DNA of 64,000 bases, taken from Penelope pileata (Eukaryota > Chordata > Aves > Galliformes > Cracidae). This document shows positions 15,301 to 25,530 of this stretch, piece after piece. The stretch lies in assembly GCA_013396635.1 (NCBI GenBank), contig WBMW01003189.1:305761-369760 (forward strand). Reading direction: 5' to 3'. The first letter of the stretch is position 1, and each line of letters begins with the position of its first letter. The translations under genes and the position numbers were made by a program. The notes beneath the pieces were generated by a model that was not told the DNA's origin, did not search any database, and was given only the letters and a program-made list of their open reading frames with translations.

Positions 15301-16092
15301 AATTGCTTCACATTGCCGAGAGCTGCATGTTTATGGCCAGTAAGCATCCCTGGCATATTTTATCCAGAAAGGAGGAAAGTCTATTCCACCTCAGCTAGAT
15401 TTTCCCAGCCAGGTTGCGTGGGAATATGCAATGCAAATCCCATATTTTTTAAGAGGGCAGAAACAACCTGCCCATCATCTCTAAAGTTTTTGTGCTTGAA
15501 TTGTTGACCTGCCTTCAAAAAAATTTCACCGTGCGTCAACTTTCAAGACTCCTTTCTACCTAATAAATTTAATAAAGATGTCTATTGCAGAATACTGGCA
15601 TGAAATTATGGAAATAGACAGACAGCTCTGTGGTTTCTTATCTTTTTGAATACTTTAGCATATCATTATGATTTGGGTCTTACGGATTCACATTGTGTTA
15701 TGTCCTCAAGTAAAATTAACTCTTCTGGTACAACATAATGGAAAAATGTAAATCTACTTTTTGCTGTGTGTGTTTGTTCGAATTTAAGCTAATAGCACTC
15801 GGCGATCCATTTCATAATGAAGAATTATTTCAGTTATGTAATATTATCAAGTTTTCTGAACACTTTTCCCTTTGTATTACAGTCTTCACTATTCCCAAGC
15901 AATGAACTTTCTGTGTCAGGTAATACAAATGCAATCTCATTTTCTTTTTAGGGAAACTACATCACTGCCCGTGGCTACTATGAGAAAGCTTTGCAGCTGG
16001 TACCAAACAGCAAGTTGCTGAAGGAGAATCTGGCCAAGCTGGATCGCTTAGAGAAACGGTTTCAGGAAGTCCAGGAGAAAGATCAGACATAG
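3260..16092 (+). CDS. TMTC1: TMTC1, 3' half of the gene (8 coding exons, TPR region to stop codon)
   Basis: Exons 3260-3368, 8797-8899, 12093-12228, 12844-12988, 13671-13808, 14183-14305, 15160-15237 and 15952-16092 all have AG/GT junctions and join in phase into about 323 codons. The product is a run of tetratricopeptide repeats with motifs such as GALYYNTGRYEEAL, CYRLLSAIYSKEE, LFFTKGNQLREQN and AWMNMGGI, ending in KLLKENLAKLDRLEK...EKDQT and TAG. That C-terminus is what I recall for vertebrate TMTC1. TMTC1-4 are multi-pass ER proteins that O-mannosylate cadherins; a membrane N-terminal half carries the glycosyltransferase and a lumenal C-terminal half the TPRs. Only the TPR half lies here; the first exons are upstream of base 1. 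No stop, frameshift or bad splice site was seen, in contrast to the decayed gene that follows. Smaller introns not listed separately (12229-12843, 13809-14182, 14306-15159, 15238-15951) hold nothing recognisable. The family is very sure; the paralogue TMTC1 rather than TMTC2-4 is judged from recalled sequence and neighbourhood. Confidence 0.93.
3369..8796 (+). other. TMTC1: TMTC1 intron of 5.4 kb; nothing coding recognised
   Basis: The phase-0 ends (gtaaag...tttaag) define the intron. It has an A-rich patch at about 6280-6330 bordered by two copies of CCCAGACTGAAAA (about 6257 and 6315), which may be a small local duplication. Open frames are short and show no family resemblance. Confidence 0.6.
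8797..8899 (+). CDS. TMTC1: TMTC1 exon b (TPR)
   Basis: The exon starts at phase 0 after tttaag and ends one base into a codon before gtaagt. Peptide motifs are ERLKEAEEVYKAGI and SSDLHNNYGVFLVDTG. It continues the TPR begun in the previous exon, after a 5.4-kb intron. Confidence 0.92.
8900..12092 (+). other. TMTC1: TMTC1 intron of 3.2 kb with a hAT-like element
   Basis: Defined by gtaagt at 8900 and ctccag before 12093. The only structure I recognise is the probable hAT-type element near 10859-11044, listed separately. Confidence 0.6.
10859..11044. mobile_element. Probable non-autonomous hAT-type DNA transposon (about 185 bp)
   Basis: The left end reads CAGGGATGTCCAACCTTTTG, followed by a degenerate GCCTGAGCCACA...GAGCCGCA stretch. 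This is the style of vertebrate hAT (Charlie/MER-like) termini. A weak inverted partner, AGGTTGGATATGTATG, lies at about 11026-11041. Outside the ends are TCTAATGC (10852-10859) and TCTGATGC (11045-11052), 7 of 8 identical, which fits the 8-bp target duplication of hAT elements. The exact border is ambiguous by one or two bases. It has no coding capacity. Confidence 0.5.
12093..12228 (+). CDS. TMTC1: TMTC1 exon c (TPR)
   Basis: Two bases complete the split codon, 44 codons follow, and it ends at phase 2 before gtaagg. Motifs are APERAVSHYRQAIRLSP and HHVAMVNLGRLHRSLG. The acceptor is ctctccag. Confidence 0.92.
12844..12988 (+). CDS. TMTC1: TMTC1 exon d (TPR)
   Basis: Starts with the last base of the split Arg codon and ends at phase 0 before gtgagt. 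Motifs are KAEILSPLGALYYNTGRYEE and EAASLQPSNRETRLAL. An open frame runs on past the donor into the intron, but homology stops at the donor. Confidence 0.93.
13205..13542 (+). mobile_element. CR1 LINE, 3'-end fragment, sense orientation
   Basis: The fragment runs from about CTACCTGAAGGGAAG to the terminal TTCTATGATTTTATGATT. Internal diagnostic blocks are GGAACAGGCTGCCCAGGG, GTTGGACTTGATGATCTTAG and TTTTCCAACCTTAATGATTC. It is heavily 5' truncated, as most CR1 copies are, and carries no reverse-transcriptase remnant. It lies inside the TMTC1 intron between 12988 and 13671 and touches no exon. Confidence 0.93.
13671..13808 (+). CDS. TMTC1: TMTC1 exon e (TPR)
   Basis: 46 codons, phase 0 at both ends, acceptor ccatag, donor gtactg. 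Motifs are AQVLAMMGRTKEAEKMTNHI and CLECYRLLSAIYSKEEHYAK. It follows the intron that carries a CR1 fragment. Confidence 0.93.
14183..14305 (+). CDS. TMTC1: TMTC1 exon f (TPR)
   Basis: 41 codons, phase 0 at both ends, donor gtatga. Motifs are ALEAIDKALQLKPKDPK and ELFFTKGNQLREQNLLDEAF. Confidence 0.93.
15160..15237 (+). CDS. TMTC1: TMTC1 exon g (TPR)
   Basis: 26 codons, phase 0 at both ends, acceptor tatttag, donor gtatga. Motifs are NYKRAVELNPDQAQAWMNMG and IEHIK. Confidence 0.93.
15952..16092 (+). CDS. TMTC1: TMTC1 last coding exon with stop codon
   Basis: 46 codons then TAG at 16090-16092, acceptor ctttttag. Motifs are GNYITARGYYEKALQLVPN and a basic, probably helical tail KLDRLEKRFQEVQEKDQT. 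The tail is diagnostic of TMTC1 as I recall it. The 3'UTR starts at 16093. Confidence 0.95.
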   Translation, partial: GNYITARGYYEKALQLVPNSKLLKENLAKLDRLEKRFQEVQEKDQT

Positions 16093-16931
16093 CATTCAGT
16101 CACACCAGTGGAAAGGAACTCATGCCCCTTGAAGAAGAATGTGGTGGAAGCCTATTGCTCGAAGTCATGCTGAAGGAACTTTGACAGGACTCAGAATGAT
16201 GGAAGGCAGTTTTTGAATGCATGCTTACATTTGATCAGAGTAACAGGAGGCACTCTGCTCCTGTGGGACATGCTGGAGAACAAATGAAAACCTTCCTTTA
16301 ATCAAGATTTATGTTTAGGCTGAACTCATTTTAATCACACCAGGAGTGTGGGTGGGACATATAACTCCAATATCATGGTTATCACTGGGGAAGCCATGAA
16401 GACAGAGCACTCATTCATCGAAGCAGGGGTGAAGTACCACCTCCTGTTACTCAACACAGGCTCACCTTGTCCACAGAGAGTACCACTGACGGGCTTCGTT
16501 GCAAGTGCCGCCAGACCCATCTGAGCCGGGAAAGATGGTCCTGTTGGTCACATAAAAATGTTTCAAGGGGTTGATGGTGAGGAAATGGTGGCTGCTCATA
16601 CAGCTCTAAATGTGACTCGAAACTTATTCTAAAGAAAGAGAAAACAGTATCTGAATATCACCCAAGAAGGATAATTGTACAAGTGGGACAAATGATCCTT
16701 TGAGGAAAAACCTCAGCTGAATGTTTTACTCATAAGATAGTCATTTTGTAATAATTCGGGTACATGATATCAGTATTGTCAAATACCATATGGCTTTACC
16801 CTTTGCTCTCTCCCTGCAGGCCAAATAATTATTACTCTGCAATAATGGAAGTATTCAAAGGCAATAGGAAACAGGGATTACTTGTCCTCCTGTCCAGTCC
16901 CCAGTAAAAAAAAAAAAAACAAAAAAAAACC

Positions 16932-16937
16932 AATAAA
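16932..16937 (+). terminator. TMTC1: Candidate poly(A) signal AATAAA for TMTC1
   Basis: AATAAA 840 bases after the stop codon, directly behind an A-rich run (about 16906-16930). The hexamer is common by chance, and 18844-18849 is an equally possible later signal. Confidence 0.3.
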
Positions 16938-18843
16938 GCTGATTGGTGTAGGAGGTAAAGTAAAGCCACAGAGAGATTAGGGAAGATTTGGTAGGCTGGG
17001 AAGGTACTAAAGAAGCTTTTTATGGGTGTGCAGGGACAAAGCCCATTCATCATGGTGATAACACTGACAAAACACTTCGTCAAAGTGTTCTCACCCACTC
17101 CCCCAAGAGATGCAGAAAATGAGCTATAGCTGATCAGTCATAAATCTATATTTTTAAATACTGAAATGGGAAAACAAGTTCTCTTCAGAATTGGGGCTTT
17201 TATTTTTGAGCTTTATTTATTTAACTTATATTCAAATTATTAATATATTTTCTCTGTTTTATATGAATTGGGCAGTGTCATTCACAGCTGGCCACATGGC
17301 TGGGCTTTGTGACTCGTATTGTCTGAAGTTAGAAAAATGCAGCACCACTGAAGTGTGCTTGAACAATTGCCCTTGATGATACTTCTAAAGCAAATTGCTG
17401 TGGAGCACATTGGACCAAACTTCTTCACAGTAGCGGCACTGCTGCTGGTTGCACCAGTTCAGAGAAAGTGTGGATGTTTGGTGGGGTCATGCTTGGTACT
17501 GCTGCCTTTGGGTTTGGACATCAGGGTAGGTCATCAGTTTGTTCCTCTTGCAGCAGGAAACTGCCGTAAAACATTTATTGGAGCTTGGTTGTGCCCAGTC
17601 CCTGCAGAAGAGCAGCCCAGGGTTTGGCATTACGAGTTGGACGTAGTTCAAATGAGGGATGTGATGCCTTGGTGCACAACTTGTGAGGAAGAGCCAGTGT
17701 GGCAATGACCCATTCAGTGCCCAAGTTTACTTGGTGGTGCTGGCCATGGCAGCACTGAATTCACCATGTGATGAGACAGCCCTGCGCTGGCTTCATTTAC
17801 AAAACTTGGTGTCTTGCTGCTGCTGTTGGTCAAATTATTGACATAAAGCAGCTGCATTTGGTGCCAAGAGGGAGTGCAGACTGGCATAGACATCTGCTCT
17901 GCTAGAGCCTGGGGACCAGACAAAGCCACAGCAAAGCAGAGTTGTGAGGTGCCAGTCCCTGCAGCCCAATAAGGCCTTGACCAAGGACATCAGCTGGTGC
18001 CTGCAGCTGGATGGAGGCCGGCTCCTCAGATTGGTGGGAGGGAGAGACCATTGGTGAGAGAAGGTGCTGCTATATTTCTGGGCTTTCTCCCTTCAGACCA
18101 GCTTTGTTAATCTCAAGGGAGCAGCTGGGACCAAGAGCAAGCAAGTCTTTCCCTGGTGGATTTTCCCTCCTCCTTCCAGAAGCCTACTTTCCTTTTGGAG
18201 GCCAAGAGTGGGTTTGAGTGCTTGGGGCCGGATCAGCAGCAGCTCTTGTCTGGTCACACAGCTTTTATAGCCATAGACTCACTGACCTAATGTTTCTGCA
18301 GGTTCCCAGTGCAAGCAGTCCTCTGGATGCCTTGCATGGGATAGCTTTGCACAGCCCAGGCACTGCCAAGCTGATCAGGAGGAGATGGGATCTTACCAGC
18401 AGAATCCTGTGGGATGTTGTGTGGGGCAACCAGAGTGTAGATGGCTTCTGAGAGCTGTTGGTCTCTACCATGCATTGTGAAACTGTAGAGAGTTCATAAC
18501 CCATGTATTCAGAGGTACCTGGGCCATACTGAGCAGCAGGGAAGGTTGGCCAGTGCCAAGCTGAGAACCAGAGACTCTCATCATCAGTCAGGTAAAGCTC
18601 CATGCCTTTCCCCAGACACGTTCACCAGAGGGCTGCCTGCCGTGCTGCTGTGTGGCAGCGAGTCTGGGGCCAGCGGGGCTGTGTCTGGTGCAGCCCCTGG
18701 CACTGGTGCTCTGCAGAGACCCCGCCAGAAGGCATCTGTAGAGAGTGCTCCGACACCCAGTGAAGCAGGGGATGGGCTGGGGGAGATGCGTCTTATTTAA
18801 AAATGTGTATCAGCTATAAAGGTCGTCTCATAAAGATATATTA

Positions 18844-18849
18844 AATAAA
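18844..18849 (+). terminator. TMTC1: Alternative candidate poly(A) signal AATAAA
   Basis: AATAAA in an AT-rich patch (about 18800-18960) that follows GC-richer sequence. It would give a 3'UTR of about 2.8 kb. Weak evidence, composition only. Confidence 0.25.
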
Positions 18850-20742
18850 TACTATATATTCTACTAGCCACACTGGAGCGTGGCTTTAAATTGTGGCCAA
18901 TGAAACATATTTTTTCAAATATAAAAGAAGTTGTATTTTTTATAACGATGCTTTGAGAGGGGGATGACTTGGTTTTGTGTTTATAACTTTAGCTTAAAGC
19001 TTCATTTGTCTTTCCTGAAAGACCTGGTACAAATGATGGTCTTGTTCTCGTCCTAGAATCCGATTGAAGCCATGTTGGCCTCCTAAAGCTGGTGCACCTG
19101 TAAGGTATGATAAAGCTTTGGGTGCCCCCTCCCAGGTCCTGGGAAAGGATTACCATTTTGGTAGTACTGTCTTATTTGCAGAATAATGTAGAGAGATGAG
19201 ACCATCCTTCCAGTGAGGGAGGCAGGTTGGCTGGAAGGCATATCATGTGTTCCTCCGCTCTCCTGAAATAGGCCGGTAACACATCCATGTAGAGTAATCC
19301 CAGCTGAACTGGGTTATAGCCAGTTTATAACCCAGGTTTATATGACGAAAGGCTGGGTTTGCGGTAGTTCTGGAGAGAGGTCGTTAATAAACCCCGTGTT
19401 CCTGAGCCAGCACTTTATACCCCATCTATGCAGGATGATGGTCTGCGAATTGGCAGAGTATCTGGAGATTGATTCAGGCCATGAGCTACCAAAGCAGTTG
19501 AACGCTTGTGAAGTTTTGAGCTGACTCCCTGTCTCATTGGCTCCCGTGCTGAAATGCTGTGTTTTCTCAGGACGTTAATCTTGTAAAAGATTTATTGCAG
19601 GTAAAGAAGAGCAATGGAATATAATATGAAATGGGTTACCTCCACCTAAAGGGAATACTGTTGTGAAAGATGAATAGAGCGACTTACCTTGTGATAAACT
19701 GGGTATTATCCAAATTAATCACAGGAAATGTCCTCTTCCTCTGGCACTGCATGGCTCATAAAATAATGAATTACGAATACATTGTTTTCTGCCAACTGCA
19801 GCACTCAGCATGGTTAGCAGAGATTACAAATTAATAAACGGCTGCAGCTCTACATAGTGGAGGGGAGCTCATTCTTTGTGTAAGTTGCATTGGCTAAACC
19901 TCAATGCTCACCAATATTGAAGTGGAGAATTAACTCAAAGCTGGTCAGACAGGGCTCCTGTCTAACGCTCACTGTGTGTTTTAATCCTAAATGAAAAACA
20001 TAATAATTGTGTTGCTTTTTCTTTCCCCATGAATAACATTTTTAGCTGATGGATTTTGTTTTATTGCTTATTTAAGGTCCAACATTCTTTGCTTCCATTC
20101 CTTTTCCATCCCTCAGGACAAATGATGCAATGGAGGAGATATTTTATATCTCTCACAGATTGCTTGGACTAGACTTCACTAAAAATGTGCAGGCAACTTG
20201 TTTTGTCCAAGCAGTAAGTGAATGCAGCAGTGAAAATGGCCCTCATTCCAGAGATCTCAGTGAGGACGGGGCGCGTGCATGCAAGCAGGCATCTGGGTGT
20301 AAGAGGTCTAAGTTGAAAAATCCAAAATAAAGAGCCTAACTTGTAGGGGAGCCTGGACACCCCTTAAACTATCTACAAAAGCATCTCAAGCTGTTCAGCA
20401 GTCATGGAAACCAAACCAAAGGTAGTGTGCAGTATTTGGTGAAGGAAGATGATTGTCATTCCAATTTTAATGATTAGGCCATTTGGAATGTAATTGTATG
20501 GTTTTTTTTGCCCTAGTTGTCCTTCAAACTGGTGAAGCAGTTGGCATGTGCTTAAGTCTCCTAAAACTGTGTGTGCATTCAATTGACCAAGTTCTCAATT
20601 TCTAGTTTTCATATATGAGAATATGTACAATCTTTGGAAAAATTTAGCCCTTAAGAGGTTTTTTGTTCCCAACCTTTAGTCTCTTGCAGCAGTTTCAAAA
20701 TGCACCATTTTGCTTTCATGTACATTTAAATCCAGCAGCAGC

Positions 20743-20787
20743 AAAAAAAAAAAAAAAAGAAAATTAAAAAAAAAATAAAGGAAAAAA
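20743..20787 (+). repeat. A-rich low-complexity tract
   Basis: Sixteen consecutive A residues followed by interrupted A runs. No retrotransposon body or target duplication is seen in front of it, so I treat it as low-complexity sequence. Confidence 0.8.
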
Positions 20788-23297
20788 AGTGCTTGGCATT
20801 CACTTGTGTTTCATTGTGGCAAAGTTGCTTCAGATAATCTCGATAACTTTGTGCAAAAATTCATTGCCATGTTTGTACTGACATGCTGAAGTTTTTCTTC
20901 TGGAAAATACCCCCAGTGGTATCCTCTGTAAAAGTTACAGCTTCTACAACTGTGCTGCTGTAGAAATCTCTGCCTGAAGTGGATGTCACGCTGCGTGTTC
21001 CTGTTACGTGGGAGTTGTTTGCGTTGGCTGTTGTTCACATGGTTCTTAGTTCTGTATCTGATTTTTTTAACTCAAGTTACGCATATCTTTTTAAAAAATA
21101 AGAAAACAGCCCACGGATTAGAAACCTTTCAAAAATAAATTCACACTTAGCAGCAGCTGGATGTATGTCAGTGGTACGGGACTTTGCAAGTCTTTGCTTT
21201 TTTCACTGTGGGACTTACGGCTGGATTTCACATACAGGAGTTATGCTCAAAGTCTTTGCAAAAGAAAATGTATGTAAATGTCTATTTTATATAAAAAGTA
21301 AGAAAGTAAGTGGTGTGCCTGGCTTTGTTCTGTTGGCTGTGAGGTCGATCTGTTCCTTAGGACCAGCCATAAGTGAGTTCTTCTGGAGGAAAGGCGTCAG
21401 TCTCTTATTGCAGTTACCTTCCATTTCACTGCCCAAGGAGCCCAACTGATTGCTCACAGAGGAGCAGCTACGCAGCACATGTATATGAGTCTGGCCACAT
21501 AAAAATATTTGAGCAGGTATTTTTTGGAACATGAACATGGGAAAGGTTGAGGGCTGGTGCTTGCACATTGTCTTCGTGATTTGGACATGTTACACTGACA
21601 TAAGCTCTTCATGTCAAGCTTACACATCCATCAGAAATGTACCAAACAAAGTTAAGCCTGCAGAGTGAAAAGAGAAAGAACAGAAAGGAAAAAGAAACTC
21701 CCTTTGTTCCAGTTCCCTTCTCCCTGGCAGATGTCCCAACGTACTCCAGCATGCTCCCCTAGGCCTTGAGTTCTCTCAGAGGATACGTGATGGCGATAAA
21801 CAGCCCTGCTGAAAATGGGCCTGGAAGAAAATCAAAAGTCTAAACATGAGCCATAGTGTTTTCTGTCATTTTGGTGTGTGCAAAACTCTTTGTAGCGTGA
21901 AGGGAAATTGCACACTTTGACAACAGCCTGCATGTCCCAGGATTCTCCCAAGTCCGGGCAGGGCAGGATTTTATAATGGAGCTTGCTACCCAACGCCCCT
22001 GCCCAGGTCCCCATTGGTACTGATGGAGTACTTATGGCAGCTACACAAAGCTTCTCAGTAAGCCCTGTGCATGGCTTCAAAGACAAAGCTGCTGAGTGTT
22101 TCAGACAGCTCACTTGGTGCCCTCTGGGGAGGGAGAGGCAAACACACCGCCATGCCTTACCAACACATCTGTCAGCCACACATCCCCTCCTGCCCCACTC
22201 TGCTCTCCTTGCCCCTGCAGGCATGCTTCTCCTGGCCAGCCTGGGAGGGGAGGCAGGGAGCCCATGGGCTAGGGAACCTGTCTGCGTCACCTTTCCCTGC
22301 ACCAACAAGGGAGCATTGCTTCAAATGGCAAAGACTGAGGCAACTCCAGGGCTGGTGGCAACCGTGCAGGAGCTGTTAGACCCTACTTCTGTCCCTAGTA
22401 GCGCACCACAAAGAGGAGAGCCCAGGGAGCTGATGACCTCCAGCGATATGTGGCTTGGGAGCCTCCAACCCCACCTGTCTGCAGCCCTACAGCCTCACCT
22501 GCCAAAACTGACTGGCCCCTCCCTTATTCCAGGGTCTTGTTAAGTAGGAGGAGGAGGAGGACTGTTCTTTTGATGTGTGGTAGAGTGCAGCCTGGGCTTC
22601 AGGCTCCAGCATCAGGCATTTCTCTGGGCTGTGGCGGTACTGGGGCTCCTCTTGCTGCTGGTGTCCCTTCTCGCTCAGTATGGTGAGCCCTGTGCTGGGG
22701 GACAGGGGCTGCAGGGGGTCTGCCCCAGCATGGAGCTATAGCAACGAACACCACTGTTAATACTCCTGTTTCAAACAAGTGAATGTACCCAGACAGCTTT
22801 GATAAACCACCCTGGAGCCTGGTATGCTCACCTCTGGTCAGCAGTTACGGGCTGTAGCTGTGCTGGCACTGGAAGCCTTTCTTACTCTCTCCATCTAGGC
22901 ACTGCTCACCGTGGCCCTCCCTTTGCCTGCTGCAGCAAGCGAGCCTTTCCCTGTGCAGGCTGCCCAGCTGTGCTGTGCTCCCTTTGCTGGGAAAGAAAGA
23001 GAAATAACTTGGCCCTGCTGGGCTTGCTAACTGGTGACCCTGGGGCAACCCAGTGAGAGAAGTGTCTAGGAGAGCAATGAATAGCAGCATGTTCTTGAAT
23101 CCTTCTTATCTATCCTCATGCCTAGCATATTTATAGCTCCCTGTCTGCTCCCACATCCATACAAAAATTAATTCCTGGCGATGATTTTAGGTAAGAAGGG
23201 AAAATAAACACAGGGCAGGCTGCAAAGTAGGGGTGGGTGATGGGGTCACATAGGGCAGAAGAATGGTGATCTTAAGCGACTCATCCCTAGCAGTGGA

Positions 23298-23319
23298 GCT
23301 AGAGCTAGTGCTAGTGCTA
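23298..23319 (+). repeat. Short GCTAGT hexamer repeat
   Basis: GCTAGA GCTAGT GCTAGT GCTA in tandem. Too short for a meaningful minisatellite. Confidence 0.6.
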
Positions 23320-24921
23320 AAAAGATCTGCACAGCTGGGGCAAGAAATAAGATAACCAGCCAATTGCCATTCCTCCCATCCTGCTCCAGGATGACGTTGA
23401 TCCTTCTGCTGTTGCTAATACTGTTTCTCTTCCCCACCCAAGGGAATGGTGTTTTCTCCGTTATTTACCTCCTTGATAAAGTCTATTTTCTACTTCAGCA
23501 GCAGGCTTGCTGCTATAGCAATAATCACTGTGCTCTCTTGTCAGGAAAGCCAGTCAGCAGCAGAGGCTGGGGAGAGCTTGGTCCAGGCCAATGGCTTAGA
23601 AAATTGCATCTGATTTCGTGACAGAGCTTTCTGTGGTAGTAAAGTGCTTTGAGGCCAACTGTGGAGACCAGGAAGTGACACAGGAATGTGATAAAATGCT
23701 GTCTAGAAAGGGAGAGGGGAGAGGCTCTGCAGCCATGATGCAGTGCCAGGTGTGTGAGGATCCCCATGGCCTTGCGGTGTGAGGGCCAGTGGTTGCTGCT
23801 GAGGCCTTGGCGTGGCTGGCCATGTGGGTGGAGAGAGATGTGGGCTCCTCAGTTCACTGACTCTCAGACAAGGCAGTGTGAGAGCTCAGTGGGCTCTCTT
23901 GTGCCCACCATTCTGATGGAAAGGGTAAACAAGGCTATGAAGAGGATGCAGCCTAAAGCTAAAGGGAGGGTGTAGGGGCAGTGGTGTGGTAGTCAGTGAC
24001 ATTTTGGATCCAGACTTTGTCTCCTGGTGACTCCAGTGAGTTACTGCAGGCTCTCTCCTGGGCAAACACTGTGAGTGCCTCCCAGATCATAAATGTTGTT
24101 TGAGTTTGAAGGGCTGGGAAATGAACTTGTGTCTGTTCTCCCATCCTTGGCTTGGGAGGGGCAGGGGACCCCTCCTGTTGGCTTGTTACCATGAGAAACA
24201 CATGGGCCAGAGTGATTAACAGAGTGATCTCAGCTGGTGCAAACACAGGCCAGCTGAAGGGAGTTGGGGGAAGAGCTGCTGTCCCCTTCTCAGCCAAGGA
24301 GCCAGAAACCTGAAGCTGCAACTCTCCCAACACAACCCAGCCGGCAGCAGCACAGCTCTGGTAAGTGTTTACAACTGGTTCCTTTGCTTTGTGGCTCCAG
24401 GGTGTGATCTGTGCTCCTGTGACCACATCCTGTAGCTGGCCAGGAAGGAGTGCTCCCATCTTCCTCCACCCCACCTCTGGGCTGGTCAGAGTGCACGTTA
24501 CACCCTGCTGGGTGAGGAGTATCCTTCATCCTTTTCCCTTTATGCTCCTTCCCAGGAAATGGGATCACCGCACATCTATCTCCAGCTGCACAGTTCAGTG
24601 AAGCATCTAAAGCTTAATCAGACCCAGCCATCCCTGGCTGGCCTCAGCTCTAAGTCAAACTTTCCTTGTGCTCGTTGTTCACATTTTTAAGGCACAGTTG
24701 GTGCCAAAAGCAATGTGAGAAAGCTTTGTCTCCTTGCAGTGTGTTTCAGACCAAGCCAAGAGTGAGTGCTGGGTCAGCTTGATTCAGAGATGAGATCTTT
24801 CATGATGACTTTAGTTGCTGTGGTTAAGCGCTGCAGGGCACTGCTTAGATATGGAAGCTTTGAAATAATAAGCTTTGAGTAAAGCCAGGCAGCATCATTA
24901 TAATGTTGCACTTCTTACTTA

Positions 24922-24939
24922 ATTTTTTTTTTTTTTTTT
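24922..24939 (+). repeat. Poly(T) tract
   Basis: An uninterrupted T run of about 18 bases in the spacer upstream of the ovochymase-like locus; no associated element recognised. Confidence 0.75.
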
Positions 24940-25384
24940 AAACTCCCAGTTGCATTTTGTTAAGGATAACTAGACTACTGGATGAAACCTAAATTTGCTT
25001 TTTTTTGCCTGTGCACACTCACATCATAAAAGTACCTCACAGGAGACCTCAGTTTTGTGCACATCAACTTATCGTTAATAAATGCAATTTCTGTGTGTTT
25101 TCATGTAATTCCCTCCAGCTTGAAGCTCAGGGTGGAGTCAGAAAACCTGACCCATAGATCAGGAGAGTTCCTCTGGATGCCTGGCTAGTGCCAAGATCTG
25201 GGGATGCTCCTGCCGCAGTGAGGAAAAAGGATTGGGATCTCTGTGAAGTCCACTCTGTTCTGGGGTCTTCAGGGTTTCATTCCCCTCAAATTCTACTGGG
25301 GCTGAAGGTGGCAGCTATGGGTCAGCCACAGTTTGGAAATGGCTTATCTAGGCTGGGCTGATCTTTGATACCTCATCTTGGTAG

Positions 25385-25530
25385 GAAACAGGCGTTACCT
25401 CATCTCAAAGGTATCCAACCCTTTCTTTGAAGGTGCCCCTCAAACTGGCCCATTTCCATTTCTATGGCAGCAGCCTGATCCAAGAAGGTGTGGTTGCCAC
25501 CACAGCTCGCTGCATGACCAGCCTGGAGCA
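25385..25530 (+). pseudogene. OVCH1: OVCH1-like protease 1, His-57 exon (His and Cys lost)
   Basis: Frame starts GAA at 25385 after ttggtag. The peptide includes TGVTSSQRYP, KLAHFHFYGSSLIQEGVV and ATTARCMTSLE. It aligns to the S1-family block HFCGGSLI...VVTAAHC. The catalytic His codon is CGC (Arg) at 25508-25510, and the Cys before GG is TAT (Tyr) at 25463-25465; both are one-step transitions. The exon must end at phase 2 to match the next one. The base positions allow CA|gcaagt at 25530/25531, a GC-type donor. The alternative gtcacc at 25535 gives the wrong phase. The IVGG-like start is poorly preserved. Confidence 0.8.

Larger units (their letters stand above)
16093..25384 (+). other. TMTC1 3'UTR and spacer to the ovochymase-like locus; no gene recognised
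   Basis: Transcription of TMTC1 must end somewhere here, but the end cannot be placed from sequence alone. AATAAA hexamers occur at 16932-16937 and 18844-18849 among others. The long open frames (for example 21832-22308 minus and 21983-22543 plus) overlap each other on opposite strands in GC-richer sequence and resemble no family. The 5' exons of the ovochymase-like gene (signal peptide and pro-segment) should lie in the last few kilobases, but I could not recognise them. Confidence 0.5.

Noticed and set aside
21832..22543. Overlapping open frames on both strands (158 codons minus, 186 codons plus)
   Set aside because: Each covers the other, composition is GC-rich, and neither has a splice-supported context or a known motif.
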